NCBI GenBank assembly: GCA_034432095.1
Contig: DAOUCV010000022.1
Location: 1 to 13,215 of the forward strand
Length of the DNA stretch: 13,215 nt
Direction of reading: 5' to 3'
Source of the DNA: DAOUCV01 sp034432095
Lineage (GTDB): Bacteria > Chloroflexota > Dehalococcoidia > Dehalococcoidales > UBA2162
The notes beneath the pieces were generated by a model. It was given only the letters and a program-made list of their open reading frames with translations, was not told where the DNA came from and made no database searches. The position numbers and the translations under genes are program-made. Below, piece by piece: positions 6,265 to 13,207 of this stretch. Each line of letters opens with the position of its first letter. The first letter of the stretch is position 1.

Positions 6265-7178
6265 TTTGCCGCCTCCTGATAACCAGTAATAATTGGCTCA
6301 CTCATTACGGGATTCTTTATCTTGAGTTTCTCAAAGTAGTCGTTACCTTTGCTTTCCCGTCTTAATTTAAGGTACTCGTTCCAGTCACTCACACCGTAGA
6401 TAAACTTCTCCACATAGGTCTCATAGCCATCCTTTCTTCCGGTTTCCATCATAAAACCAAACATATCGCCATCATAACAGCCGCCGAGGTGCATTGGGTA
6501 AGCACCCCATGGCTGTTCAACAACCGCGCTTACCCGGAAACCGGGTATGATGGTGCGGTTCGGGTCTCGCCTGATAACATCAGAATCGACAATCTTTTCT
6601 GTGGTAACAATAACCGTCTTACTGGCGTTGATACCCTCCACATCCATGCCCAGGGAGCCCCACTTCTGGGCATTCCCTTCCGCATCGGCCCTCTGCACAT
6701 GAATTATGCCGACATCGGGTACTATTGCCCTGACAACACCCGTATTCACTCCGGTGAAGGGACACGCTATTGTTTTGATGTTCTCATTGTATTTGGGTAT
6801 ATCAGAACCGAGGTGACATCTGGTTGGCATAAAAGGTACACCCATCTGCCCCGCCATCAGTGCCATAGATAGACCAAAGTGAGAGTACTCAACAAAAACC
6901 GGCAGCTTGTCCATGGCTTTGGCTTTGCTGAGTGGGTAGGAGACTTTCTGGTTCTGCATGTACCAACCGGTGAGCATCCTGTCGACCAGGCCCTCGCCAA
7001 TGAGGAATGATATGGTGGTCACCAGGCAAGCCACCACAGTCAAATGGTCAATTCTCTGCCGTACAATCTCGTGGATGGCCGCCGATGGCTCTCCATGCTG
7101 TGCCCCGGAAAGAAACAATGTATCTCCACTGTGGACAAACTTTGAGATTGCTTCTTTCATCGTCATTACCTTGCTCAC
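6261..7178 (-). CDS. CoA-transferase family alpha subunit (IpdA/GctA-like)
   Basis: The alpha partner of the preceding beta subunit. From GTG at 7178 the 305-residue protein begins MSKVMTMKEAISKFVHSGDTLF, the usual start of the family, followed by SGAQHGEPSAAIHEIVRQ, FVEYSHFGLSMAL (Glu97 in the region where IpdA has its active-site glutamate), a GSDIP loop and IVPDVGIIHVQRADAEGNAQKWG. A TTG at 7199 would add seven residues, but GGAGG at 7188-7192 lies exactly 9 nt before the GTG, so GTG is chosen. A 4-nt overlap with the beta gene implies coupled translation of a heteromer. The substrate is unknown. An acyl-CoA from aromatic, steroid or fatty-acid breakdown is plausible by family only. Confidence 0.85.
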   Translation of the reverse strand: MSKVMTMKEAISKFVHSGDTLFLSGAQHGEPSAAIHEIVRQRIDHLTVVACLVTTISFLIGEGLVDRMLTGWYMQNQKVSYPLSKAKAMDKLPVFVEYSHFGLSMALMAGQMGVPFMPTRCHLGSDIPKYNENIKTIACPFTGVNTGVVRAIVPDVGIIHVQRADAEGNAQKWGSLGMDVEGINASKTVIVTTEKIVDSDVIRRDPNRTIIPGFRVSAVVEQPWGAYPMHLGGCYDGDMFGFMMETGRKDGYETYVEKFIYGVSDWNEYLKLRRESKGNDYFEKLKIKNPVMSEPIITGYQEAAK

Positions 7179-7240
7179 TGAACAATACCTCCATCTCAAA
7201 GTACAAGAAAGTTGCGTGCCAGAGAGCTGATTTCTGTGGG

Positions 7241-7269
7241 ATTTTATTCGATTAGCCGCGGCTTGTCAA
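7241..7269 (-). promoter_or_regulatory. SigA-type promoter of the CoA-transferase operon
   Basis: The minus strand shows TTGACA (7269 to 7264, perfect -35), a 17-nt spacer, and TAAAAT (7246 to 7241, five of six -10 bases). Transcription would start near 7234, giving a leader of about 55 nt before the GTG with its GGAGG. Consensus and spacing are both good. Confidence 0.65.
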
Positions 7270-7278
7270 CGCAAAGAC

Positions 7279-7308
7279 TTGAAAGCGTTTCTGGGTGAGT
7301 GTTAATAT
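7279..7308 (+). promoter_or_regulatory. candidate leuS promoter
   Basis: TTGAAA at 7279-7284 (five of six -35 bases) is followed after 18 nt by TAATAT at 7303-7308 (four of six). Transcription would begin near 7315, about 40 nt before the leuS ATG. It is back-to-back with the CoA-transferase promoter, their -35 boxes 9 nt apart. It is weaker than the opposite promoter. Confidence 0.4.
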
Positions 7309-7355
7309 ATTCAAACTAGGTCTTGTGTCAGGTTCTTTATTGAGGATGAGGGAAA

Positions 7356-9803
7356 ATGGCAGTCAAGTATAATCCCCAGGAGATTGAAAAAAAGTGGCAG
7401 CAGAAGTGGGCCGAGGACAGACTGTATGAGGTCACCGAGGATGCCACCAAGCCCAAATATTATACCTTGACCATGTTTCCCTATACCTCAGGTGACCTCC
7501 ACATCGGGCACTGGTATGCTGAGGTTCCTGCCGATGCTCACGCCAGATTCAGGCGGATGCAGGGCTATAATGTGCTTCGCCCGATGGGCTTTGATGCCTT
7601 TGGTCTTCCTGCGGAAAATGCGGCTATCCAGCGTGGTATCCATCCTTACACCTGGACGATGCAGAACATCGATAATATGCGCCGTCAGTTTAAGAGTATG
7701 GGGTCTATTTATGACTGGAGTCGTGAGGTCATCACCTGCCTGCCCGAATACTACAGGTGGACGCAGTGGTTCTTCCTGAAGTTATACGAGCACGACCTGG
7801 CTTATCGGGGCAAAGCACCGGTGAACTGGTGCCCCCGCTGCCAGGTGGTCCTCGCCAACGAGGAAGTAGTCAGCGGCAAGTGCTGGCGATGTGATTCTGA
7901 GGTAGTCCGTCGGGACCTCGAACAATGGTTTTTCCGCATCACCCGGTACGCCGATGAGCTTATGGAGCATAGCGGCATTGACTGGCCCGAACGCATCAAG
8001 ATTATGCAACGGAACTGGGTGGGTAAAAGCGTGGGTGCTGAGATTTCGTTTGCTCTTGACTACCCCGGCGTGGAGGAAAAGGAGATTCGGGTATTTACCA
8101 CTCGTCCTGATACTGTCTTTGGCGTAACATTTATGGTTCTGGCTCCGGAACACCCGCTGGTGGCTAAGTTGACCACGCCGGCTCGAAAGGCTGAGGTTGA
8201 AGAGTATGTCCTCCGGTCACGACAGCAGACAGACATAGAGCGGTTGTCAACGGAAAAGGAAAAAGAGGGGGTATTCACCGGGGCTTATGTGACAAACCGG
8301 CTTAATGGGGAGAAGGTGCCTATCTGGATCGCTGACTATGTTCTATTAAGCTACGGCACGGGCGCGGTAATGGGCGTGCCGGCTCATGATGAGCGCGACT
8401 TTGCCTTCGCCAAGAAGTATAACCTGCCAATTAGAGTGGTCATCGCTCCACCTGAATGGCATGGTGAGGAACTGAAGGAGGCATATATTGAGCCGGGCAC
8501 TATGGTAAATTCGGCACAGTTTAATGGTCTACCCAGCCAGCAGGGGATAGAGGCTGTCTCTGATTTTCTGGCGGAGAAAGGCTGGGGAGGGCGAGCCGTA
8601 AGTTATAAGCTTCGGGATTGGCTTATCTCCCGCCAGCGCTACTGGGGCGCACCGATACCCATTATCTACTGTGAGAAGTGCGGCATAGTTCCGGTGCCAG
8701 AGAAAGACCTGCCGGTACTGTTACCCGAGGACGCTGAGTTCAAGCCTACCGGCGAATCGCCACTGAAATACAATGAAAAATTTATCAATACCACCTGTCC
8801 CGGTTGCGGTGGACCGGGGAAGCGTGAGACAGACACCATGGGCGGCTTTATGTGCTCTAACTGGTATTTCCTGCGTTACACCAGTCCTCACTTTCATAAG
8901 GGTGCTTTTGACCCCGAGAAGGTAAAATACTGGATGCCGGTAGACCTTTATACTGGCGGTGCCGAGCATGCCGTGATGCACCTGTTTTACGCCCGCTTCT
9001 TCATCAAGGCAATCAGGGATATGGGGCTGGTGGATTTTGACGAACCATTTACCCGGCTATTTAACCAGGGGACGATTATTGCCGGACACCAGAAGATGAG
9101 CAAATCTCGGGGTAACGTGGTTACGCCGGACGAGTATGTCTCCGAGCTGGGAGCAGACGCCGTGCGTGCCTATCTCATGTTCCTCGGACCCTGGGAGCAG
9201 GGCGGGGAGTGGGATGATAGAGGTATCAGCGGCGTCAGCCGCTGGCTTAACCGGGTCTGGAACCTGGTGCTGGAGCCATACGCGGTGAAGGCAGGAGCTT
9301 TAAACGAGAAAGCCCACACAGAACTGCTGCGTACCGCTCACCAGACCATCAGGAAGGTGACCGGCGACCTGGAAAGGCTACATTTCAATACTATGATAGC
9401 GGCACTTATGGAGTTTACCAACTATCTGGCTAAGGTAAAAGAATCAGGTCAGGTTACCGATTCAGCCTGGAAGGAAGCAATAGAAACCCTGCTCCTGCTT
9501 CTGGCACCAACCGCCCCCCATATTGCCGAGGAGTTATGGCAGCGGACGGGGCGCCAGTACAGCATTCATAACCAAAGCTGGCCCAGGTGGGATGAGGAAC
9601 TGGCTAGGGAAGAAGAGATTACTCTGGTCATTCAGATAAACGGCAAACTGCGCGACCGAATTTCCGTCCCGGCGTCTATTACGGAAGATGAAGCCAGAGA
9701 AAAAGCACTGGCAAGCCCGAAAGTAAGGGCTCACCTTGAAGGCAAGAAGATAAATAAAGTCATTTACGTCCCGGGCAGGCTCTTGAATATTGTTGCTAAA
9801 TAG
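7356..9803 (+). CDS. leuS: leucyl-tRNA synthetase
   Basis: LeuRS charges tRNA-Leu with leucine and edits mischarged tRNA in the cytoplasm. The 815-residue class I synthetase has FPYTSGDLHIGHWY with HIGH at 49-52 and GHQKMSKSRGNVV with KMSKS at 580-584. A zinc knuckle is formed by Cys159/162 (CPRC) and Cys176/179 (CWRC). The CP1 editing domain follows (FTTRPDTVFGVTFMVLAPEHP, then YGTGAVMGVPAHDERD), and a second Cys-rich insert (CEKCGIV, CPGCGG) precedes the leucine-specific segment. The C-terminus ends with the expected domain (LVIQINGKLRDRI to the final NIVAK). Length is normal for bacterial LeuRS. The ATG follows GAGGATGAGGGAAA. No T-box-like leader is seen in the short upstream region. Confidence 0.97.
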   Translation: MAVKYNPQEIEKKWQQKWAEDRLYEVTEDATKPKYYTLTMFPYTSGDLHIGHWYAEVPADAHARFRRMQGYNVLRPMGFDAFGLPAENAAIQRGIHPYTWTMQNIDNMRRQFKSMGSIYDWSREVITCLPEYYRWTQWFFLKLYEHDLAYRGKAPVNWCPRCQVVLANEEVVSGKCWRCDSEVVRRDLEQWFFRITRYADELMEHSGIDWPERIKIMQRNWVGKSVGAEISFALDYPGVEEKEIRVFTTRPDTVFGVTFMVLAPEHPLVAKLTTPARKAEVEEYVLRSRQQTDIERLSTEKEKEGVFTGAYVTNRLNGEKVPIWIADYVLLSYGTGAVMGVPAHDERDFAFAKKYNLPIRVVIAPPEWHGEELKEAYIEPGTMVNSAQFNGLPSQQGIEAVSDFLAEKGWGGRAVSYKLRDWLISRQRYWGAPIPIIYCEKCGIVPVPEKDLPVLLPEDAEFKPTGESPLKYNEKFINTTCPGCGGPGKRETDTMGGFMCSNWYFLRYTSPHFHKGAFDPEKVKYWMPVDLYTGGAEHAVMHLFYARFFIKAIRDMGLVDFDEPFTRLFNQGTIIAGHQKMSKSRGNVVTPDEYVSELGADAVRAYLMFLGPWEQGGEWDDRGISGVSRWLNRVWNLVLEPYAVKAGALNEKAHTELLRTAHQTIRKVTGDLERLHFNTMIAALMEFTNYLAKVKESGQVTDSAWKEAIETLLLLLAPTAPHIAEELWQRTGRQYSIHNQSWPRWDEELAREEEITLVIQINGKLRDRISVPASITEDEAREKALASPKVRAHLEGKKINKVIYVPGRLLNIVAK

Positions 9804-9868
9804 CAAAATTAAAGAGTCTCTTAAACAGCACAATTACCGAGTCAATTATTGCTAATACGGGAAACAAA

Positions 9869-9915
9869 GAAACCTGAACGGTAGGGTTTCGATTCTAAGA
9901 CTTTTGGAGCAAAAG
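9869..9915. other. two small hairpins downstream of leuS
   Basis: GAAACC (9869-9874) pairs with GGTTTC (9885-9890), and CTTTTG (9901-9906) pairs with CAAAAG (9910-9915) around GAG. Neither is followed by a convincing T-run. They begin a chain of five hairpins that runs to the proC start. They could be a 3' end structure for leuS, but the case is weak. Confidence 0.35.
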
Positions 9916-9934
9916 ACACTTTTAGGGCGTTAAG

Positions 9935-10045
9935 GAGGGGCAAAGCCCCTCAAGGCAGGGAGCTAAAGAGGGGCATTAGCCCCTCTTATAAAAAACTTCC
10001 CTCTTCCTTTGTTAAAGGAAGGGGGACAGGGGGATGGATTCCATC
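9935..10045. repeat. composite repeat: two G/C hairpins plus palindromic copy E
   Basis: GAGGGGC/GCCCCTC with an AAA loop lies at 9935-9951. AAGAGGGGC/GCCCCTCTT with an ATTA loop lies at 9966-9987 (9 pairs). After ATAAAAAACTT comes copy E, a 12-pair stem at 9999-10025 (CCCTCTTCCTTT and AAAGGAAGGGGG, loop GTT, one G-T). The flank ACAGGGGGATGGATTCC matches copies A, B and D. The unit ends right before the proC ATG at 10047, so it forms the whole 5' leader near the start codon. Read on the minus strand, the copy E stem is followed by AAGTTTTTTAT. The order of parts matches 3897-3977. Confidence 0.75.
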
Positions 10046-10046
10046 T

Positions 10047-10856
10047 ATGAAAATAGCGTTTATCGGTGGGGGGAATATGGGAGAGGCAATGCTCTCAGCC
10101 ATCCTGGATAAGAAGCTGAGTAAACCGCAGGATATATCGGTCAGCGATATAAGCGAGAACCGCCGTCAGTACCTGAAGCAAAGATATGGCGTAACTGTAA
10201 CGGGTGATAATAAACAGGCTATAGGTGGGGCTCGAGTGGTGGTGCTGGCGATTAAGCCCCAGAATCTGGCTGAGGTGATGAATGAACTCAGGGGTCAATT
10301 TGAGCCCAGCCAGCTAGTGCTCTCTATCATCGCCGGAGCAACCATTCAAACTCTATCTTCGGGACTAGACCATAATCGCATCGTTCGGGTTATGCCCAAT
10401 ACCCCCGCTCAGATTGGTGAAGGTATGAGCGTGTGGACGGCTACTTCGGAAGTAACCAAAAGGCAAAGAAGGTGGGCAAGCTCTACCCTTGGGGCTATCG
10501 GCAGGGAGATTTATGTTGACGACGAAGCATATCTTGACATGGCTACAGCGGTAAGTGGCAGCGGTCCGGCCTACTTCTTTCTCTTCGTTGAGGCTCTGGT
10601 CGAGGCGGCGGTGCGGATTGGTCTTTCCCGCGATATGGCACAGGAACTGGTTTTGCAGACGATGCTCGGCTCAGGCCACCTTATTCAGAAGTCAGGTAAG
10701 CAGCCAGCGGAGTTGCGCCAGATGGTGACCTCCCCCGGCGGCACCACTGCCGAGGCCCTAGCTGAGCTGGACAAGGGCGGATTTACCAGTCTGGTGATAA
10801 AAGCAGTGGGCGCTGCCTACAACAAAGCCAAGAGGTTGGGGGGCGGGCAGAAATGA
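10047..10856 (+). CDS. proC: pyrroline-5-carboxylate reductase
   Basis: ProC reduces 1-pyrroline-5-carboxylate to proline with NAD(P)H, the last step of proline synthesis. The 269-residue protein has the Rossmann motif IGGGNMGEAML (6-16), VVLAIKPQNLAEVM, VRVMPNTPAQIGEGMSVW, the active-site helix AVSGSGPAYFFLFVEAL, and the C-terminal signature SPGGTTAEALAELDKGGF. It is full length. The start is fixed by the family N-terminus MKIAFIGGGNMG. No proper Shine-Dalgarno is seen, since the sequence just upstream is the palindromic repeat copy E, whose G-run lies about 12 nt before the ATG. It overlaps yggT by 4 nt (ATGA). Confidence 0.95.
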   Translation: MKIAFIGGGNMGEAMLSAILDKKLSKPQDISVSDISENRRQYLKQRYGVTVTGDNKQAIGGARVVVLAIKPQNLAEVMNELRGQFEPSQLVLSIIAGATIQTLSSGLDHNRIVRVMPNTPAQIGEGMSVWTATSEVTKRQRRWASSTLGAIGREIYVDDEAYLDMATAVSGSGPAYFFLFVEALVEAAVRIGLSRDMAQELVLQTMLGSGHLIQKSGKQPAELRQMVTSPGGTTAEALAELDKGGFTSLVIKAVGAAYNKAKRLGGGQK

Positions 10857-11104
10857 GCTACTTCCTCAACTTTCTTGAGCTTCTCTGTGAGGTGCTGAGC
10901 TTGATTATTCTCCTCAGGAGTATTATGTCCTGGATATCACCAGGGCAGACCAATATGCTGACTAGAATTTTATATCAAGTTACTGAACCAATTCTGGCAC
11001 CACTACGCCGTATCATTCCCCGGGTTGGCATGCTGGACTTCTCCCCATTGGTCGCTATCATTCTGCTTCAAGCTATTGCCACTCTGGTAAGCTATTTGCA
11101 CTGA
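10853..11104 (+). CDS. yggT: YggT family integral membrane protein
   Basis: This 83-residue protein has two hydrophobic helices (about residues 3-25 and 58-80). They flank a conserved stretch: SIMSWISPGQTN, then LYQVTEPILAPLRRIIPRVGMLDFSPLVAIILL, which is the YggT signature. Its role is not firmly known. The family is often near proC, and here it overlaps proC by 4 nt, so they are co-translated. It lies in the cytoplasmic membrane. A related protein in plastids (CCB3) and bacterial links to turgor or cell shape give only loose hints. Confidence 0.88.
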   Translation: MSYFLNFLELLCEVLSLIILLRSIMSWISPGQTNMLTRILYQVTEPILAPLRRIIPRVGMLDFSPLVAIILLQAIATLVSYLH

Positions 11105-11178
11105 CGCCGGCTAGCCCGTTGCTATTTTGATTGTTTTGGGCTATATTTGCTTGATGGAGGCAGGGTTAGTAAAAATCT

Positions 11179-11667
11179 ATGAACTGGCTTGATATAGTGA
11201 TTTTAATAGTCGTGGCTTTCGCCACCTTCATTGGAGCGAAGGAGGGGCTTATAAAGGCTGGTTTATCTCTGGTCGGGTTAATAGTTGGCGTGGTTCTGGG
11301 CGGGCGCTACTACGCTCTCCTTGCTGAGCGATTGACCTTCATACCGCAAGATAATATTGCCCGGGCTGTTGCCTTTATCATCCTGTTGATTGGGGCAATG
11401 GTAATCGCCACCTTACTGGGGGTGTTACTCACGCGCCTCGCCTCAGCAGTAAAGCTGGGCTGGCTAAATCACCTTAGTGGAGCTATTTTGGGCCTGGTCC
11501 TGGGAGGGACACTATGTGCCGCCCTGCTCACCCTCTGGGGTAAATTTTTGGGTGCAAATGAAGTTATTGGAGAATCAAGCCTGGCAGGTATACTGCTAGA
11601 CCGCTTCCCGGCACTGCTGGCTTTACTCCCTGATGAGTTTGATGCAATACGCTCTCTCTTCAGGTGA
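11179..11667 (+). CDS. CvpA family membrane protein
   Basis: The 162-residue protein begins MNWLDIVILIVVAFATFIGAKEGLIKAGLSLVGLIVG, the typical CvpA N-terminus. It has about four membrane helices (roughly residues 3-20, 25-44, 62-85 and 98-120) and a short soluble tail ending EFDAIRSLFR. E. coli CvpA is needed for colicin V production and for envelope robustness. The biochemical role is not settled. It follows yggT after 74 nt and is probably in the same transcription unit. GGAGG lies too far from the ATG (about 18 nt) to be a strong ribosome binding site. It converges on the ferredoxin gene, with only 38 bp between their stops and no clear terminator. Confidence 0.85.
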   Translation: MNWLDIVILIVVAFATFIGAKEGLIKAGLSLVGLIVGVVLGGRYYALLAERLTFIPQDNIARAVAFIILLIGAMVIATLLGVLLTRLASAVKLGWLNHLSGAILGLVLGGTLCAALLTLWGKFLGANEVIGESSLAGILLDRFPALLALLPDEFDAIRSLFR

Positions 11668-11705
11668 AAGCTATCTTACTATTTAGACTGAAACCAAGAC
11701 CGATG

Positions 11706-11972
11706 CTAGGTAGTGGCGGGAGTCTCGCCCGGATGTAACCTCTTCCATTTCGCCAGTAATTGCTCACGGCTTTCCTTGTGGTCTGGGTCTGGGCCACAGG
11801 CGTCCACAGGGCAGACCTCAGCGCACTTGGAAGATGCATGAGCACCAACACATTCAGTGCATCTATCAGGGTCGATCACGTAGGTGGTCTCCCCTTCACT
11901 GATTGCCTTATTTGGGCATTCTACTTCGCACGCTCCGCAGCTAATACAATCTTCCGAAATCTTGTACGCCAT
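11706..11972 (-). CDS. 2[4Fe-4S] ferredoxin, YfhL type
   Basis: This 88-residue ferredoxin has a first cluster motif C9-x2-C12-x2-C15-x3-C19 (CISCGACEVECP) and a second with a long insertion, C38-x2-C41-x8-C50-x3-C54 (CTECVGAHASSKCAEVCP). The insertion marks the YfhL/Allochromatium-type ferredoxins, which tend to have very low and unequal cluster potentials. A further Cys59 follows. The lysine-rich tail ends at TPATT. The start has an excellent GAGGAGGT 7 nt upstream of the ATG. It is the last gene after rsmD and coaD, 36 nt behind coaD. Redox partners cannot be read from the window. Confidence 0.92.
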   Translation of the reverse strand: MAYKISEDCISCGACEVECPNKAISEGETTYVIDPDRCTECVGAHASSKCAEVCPVDACGPDPDHKESREQLLAKWKRLHPGETPATT

Positions 11973-12008
11973 ATACTGTACCTCCTCACTTTTCTCTAGA
12001 AGGTTTTT

Positions 12009-12494
12009 TTATACCCTGCTAAGAAATTTTTTTTTCAGGGCTTCAGCCACATGTTTGGGGACAAGGTCGTTGATGTAGCCCCCCAGGCTGGCTACCTCCT
12101 TAATACGGCTGGAGCTAAGAAACTGGTACTGCTGGCTGGCAATCAGACAGACAAGCTCAATTTCAGCGCTCAGCTTTTTGTTCATCAGTGCCATATCGAA
12201 CTCACGCTCAAAGTCGGTAGCCACTCTTAACCCGCGTACTATTGTTTGTGCTCCTATTTCCTTGGCGAACTCAACGGTCAGGATAGAAAAAGGCTCCACC
12301 TCAACATTGGGTAAGTGAGCCACCGCTTGTCTTGCCAGGTCTACTCTCTCTTCGGTAGTAAATAGGAGGTCTTTGGCTGGGGTGTCATAGACTCCAATAA
12401 CTACCTTATCGAAAAGCTTGGCGGCTCTGGAAGCAATATCAAGATGACCGTTGGTTATTGGATCGAAGGTACCCGGGTAGAGAGCAGTAATCAC
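12009..12494 (-). CDS. coaD: phosphopantetheine adenylyltransferase
   Basis: CoaD transfers AMP from ATP to 4'-phosphopantetheine, the penultimate step of coenzyme A synthesis. From GTG at 12494 the 161-residue protein begins MITALYPGTFDPITNGHLDI with the nucleotidyltransferase TxGH motif (14-17). It has the central TIVRGLRVATDFEREFDMALMN block and the SSSR motif at 127-130 (QFLSSSRIKEVA). The length is exactly typical. A longer reading from 12527 is rejected because AAGGAGGA lies 6 nt before the GTG and the extra residues do not fit the family. The GTGA overlaps the rsmD stop by 4 nt, showing translational coupling. Confidence 0.96.
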   Translation of the reverse strand: MITALYPGTFDPITNGHLDIASRAAKLFDKVVIGVYDTPAKDLLFTTEERVDLARQAVAHLPNVEVEPFSILTVEFAKEIGAQTIVRGLRVATDFEREFDMALMNKKLSAEIELVCLIASQQYQFLSSSRIKEVASLGGYINDLVPKHVAEALKKKFLSRV

Positions 12495-13045
12495 GCTTGG
12501 TCCTCCTTTCGATATACTGCGATGCAACTATCACCATGACGATGTTCCTTAACTAGACTTAAGGCGCCGTAGGTTGAGCCTAGGGGAAGGTGAGGAGAAT
12601 GGGTCACCACTACTATGGTATCTCTCCCTACAAGTTTAGAGGTCGCCAGTTGCTCCACCAGACTGCCGATAGATGAATCAGAATAAGGCGGGTCTATCAG
12701 TATAATACTGTACTCCTTCTCCAAGAAAGATAAAGCTCTAGCAACACTACAGCAATAGACATGAGCCTGTGCTGCTAGTTTTGTCTTTTCTAAATTTTCC
12801 CTAATTATAGCACAACATTTAGGCGAGCGTTCAACAAAGTCAACCCAGCCAGCACCACGACTCAAAGCCTCAATACCTAAAGCACCGCTACCCGAGAACA
12901 AATCGAGCACCCGCTCCCAGTTATCGGTAATATTTTCTAGAATAGAAAAAATAGCCCCCTTAACTAAATCTGTTGCTGGGCGAGTAGCTGTCCTCTTTGG
13001 TGCTTTAAGCCGGTGCCCCTTGGCTTTACCAGCGATAACTCTCAT
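12491..13045 (-). CDS. rsmD: 16S rRNA (guanine966-N2) methyltransferase RsmD
   Basis: RsmD methylates G966 of 16S rRNA using SAM. The 184-residue protein starts MRVIAGKAKGHRLKAPK, the standard family N-terminus. It has RPATDLVKGAIFSIL (22-36), SAM motif I DLFSGSGALGIEA (48-60), VERSPKC (71-77) and the catalytic DPPY (118-121). The family usually reads RPTTDRVKEALF, so the small changes there are tolerated variation. No Shine-Dalgarno precedes the ATG, and a good promoter ends only 11 nt upstream, which suggests leaderless translation. It is the first gene of rsmD-coaD-ferredoxin. The rsmD-coaD pairing is common in bacteria. Confidence 0.95.
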   Translation of the reverse strand: MRVIAGKAKGHRLKAPKRTATRPATDLVKGAIFSILENITDNWERVLDLFSGSGALGIEALSRGAGWVDFVERSPKCCAIIRENLEKTKLAAQAHVYCCSVARALSFLEKEYSIILIDPPYSDSSIGSLVEQLATSKLVGRDTIVVVTHSPHLPLGSTYGALSLVKEHRHGDSCIAVYRKEDQA

Positions 13046-13056
13046 TATGCGTATTG

Positions 13057-13086
13057 ATGATAACCAGTTTTAGAGGGTATTGTCAA
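13057..13086 (-). promoter_or_regulatory. SigA-type promoter of rsmD-coaD-ferredoxin
   Basis: The minus strand has TTGACA (13086 to 13081, perfect -35), an 18-nt spacer and TATCAT (13062 to 13057, five of six -10 bases). Transcription should start near 13050, about 5 nt before the rsmD ATG at 13045. That agrees with the missing ribosome binding site. Confidence 0.6.
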
Positions 13087-13114
13087 TCCTTGTTCCTCTC
13101 TATCTTACTAATTT

Positions 13115-13180
13115 TTCAAAATTAGACTGTTAACGCTTGAAAGTTAGACTGTTAATGGTTCAAAACTGGACTGGGATATT
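13115..13180 (+). repeat. three tandem 22-bp repeats, probable transposase-binding end of an insertion sequence
   Basis: Units at 13115-13136, 13137-13158 and 13159-13180 share TTsAAA-x-TTAGACTG. The first two agree at 18 of 22 positions, and the third keeps TTCAAAA and GGACTG. The period is exactly 22 bp, about two helical turns, as expected for a protein-binding array. Repeated transposase-binding sites just inside the ends are known for IS21-family elements, and an ORF start follows 27 nt later. The outer boundary of the element cannot be fixed here. Confidence 0.55.
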
Positions 13181-13207
13181 ACATCCTTCTGAAAAAAAGG
13201 AGGATGT

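Noticed and set aside
7179..7199. Longer TTG start for the CoA-transferase alpha subunit
   Set aside because: The GGAGG at 7188-7192 lies inside that extension and 9 nt before the GTG, so it serves the GTG start.
7200..7355. T-box or other leader RNA for leuS
   Set aside because: The region is short, has no T-box core (AGGGUGGNACCGCG type) and no specifier or terminator stem.
7782..8153. Open frame antisense to leuS
   Set aside because: Shadow of leuS codon usage. The sense strand carries the LeuRS zinc knuckle and editing domain.
11668..11705. Bidirectional terminator between cvpA and the ferredoxin gene
   Set aside because: The 38 bp contain no G/C-rich stem or T-run that would qualify.
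12495..12527. Eleven-residue longer coaD start
   Set aside because: An ideal AAGGAGGA lies 6 nt before the GTG at 12494, and the family starts at this point. The longer form would only increase overlap with rsmD.
13115..13180. Tandem repeats as a CRISPR array
   Set aside because: The 22-bp units abut with no spacers and diverge across three copies, so it is a direct-repeat array, not CRISPR.
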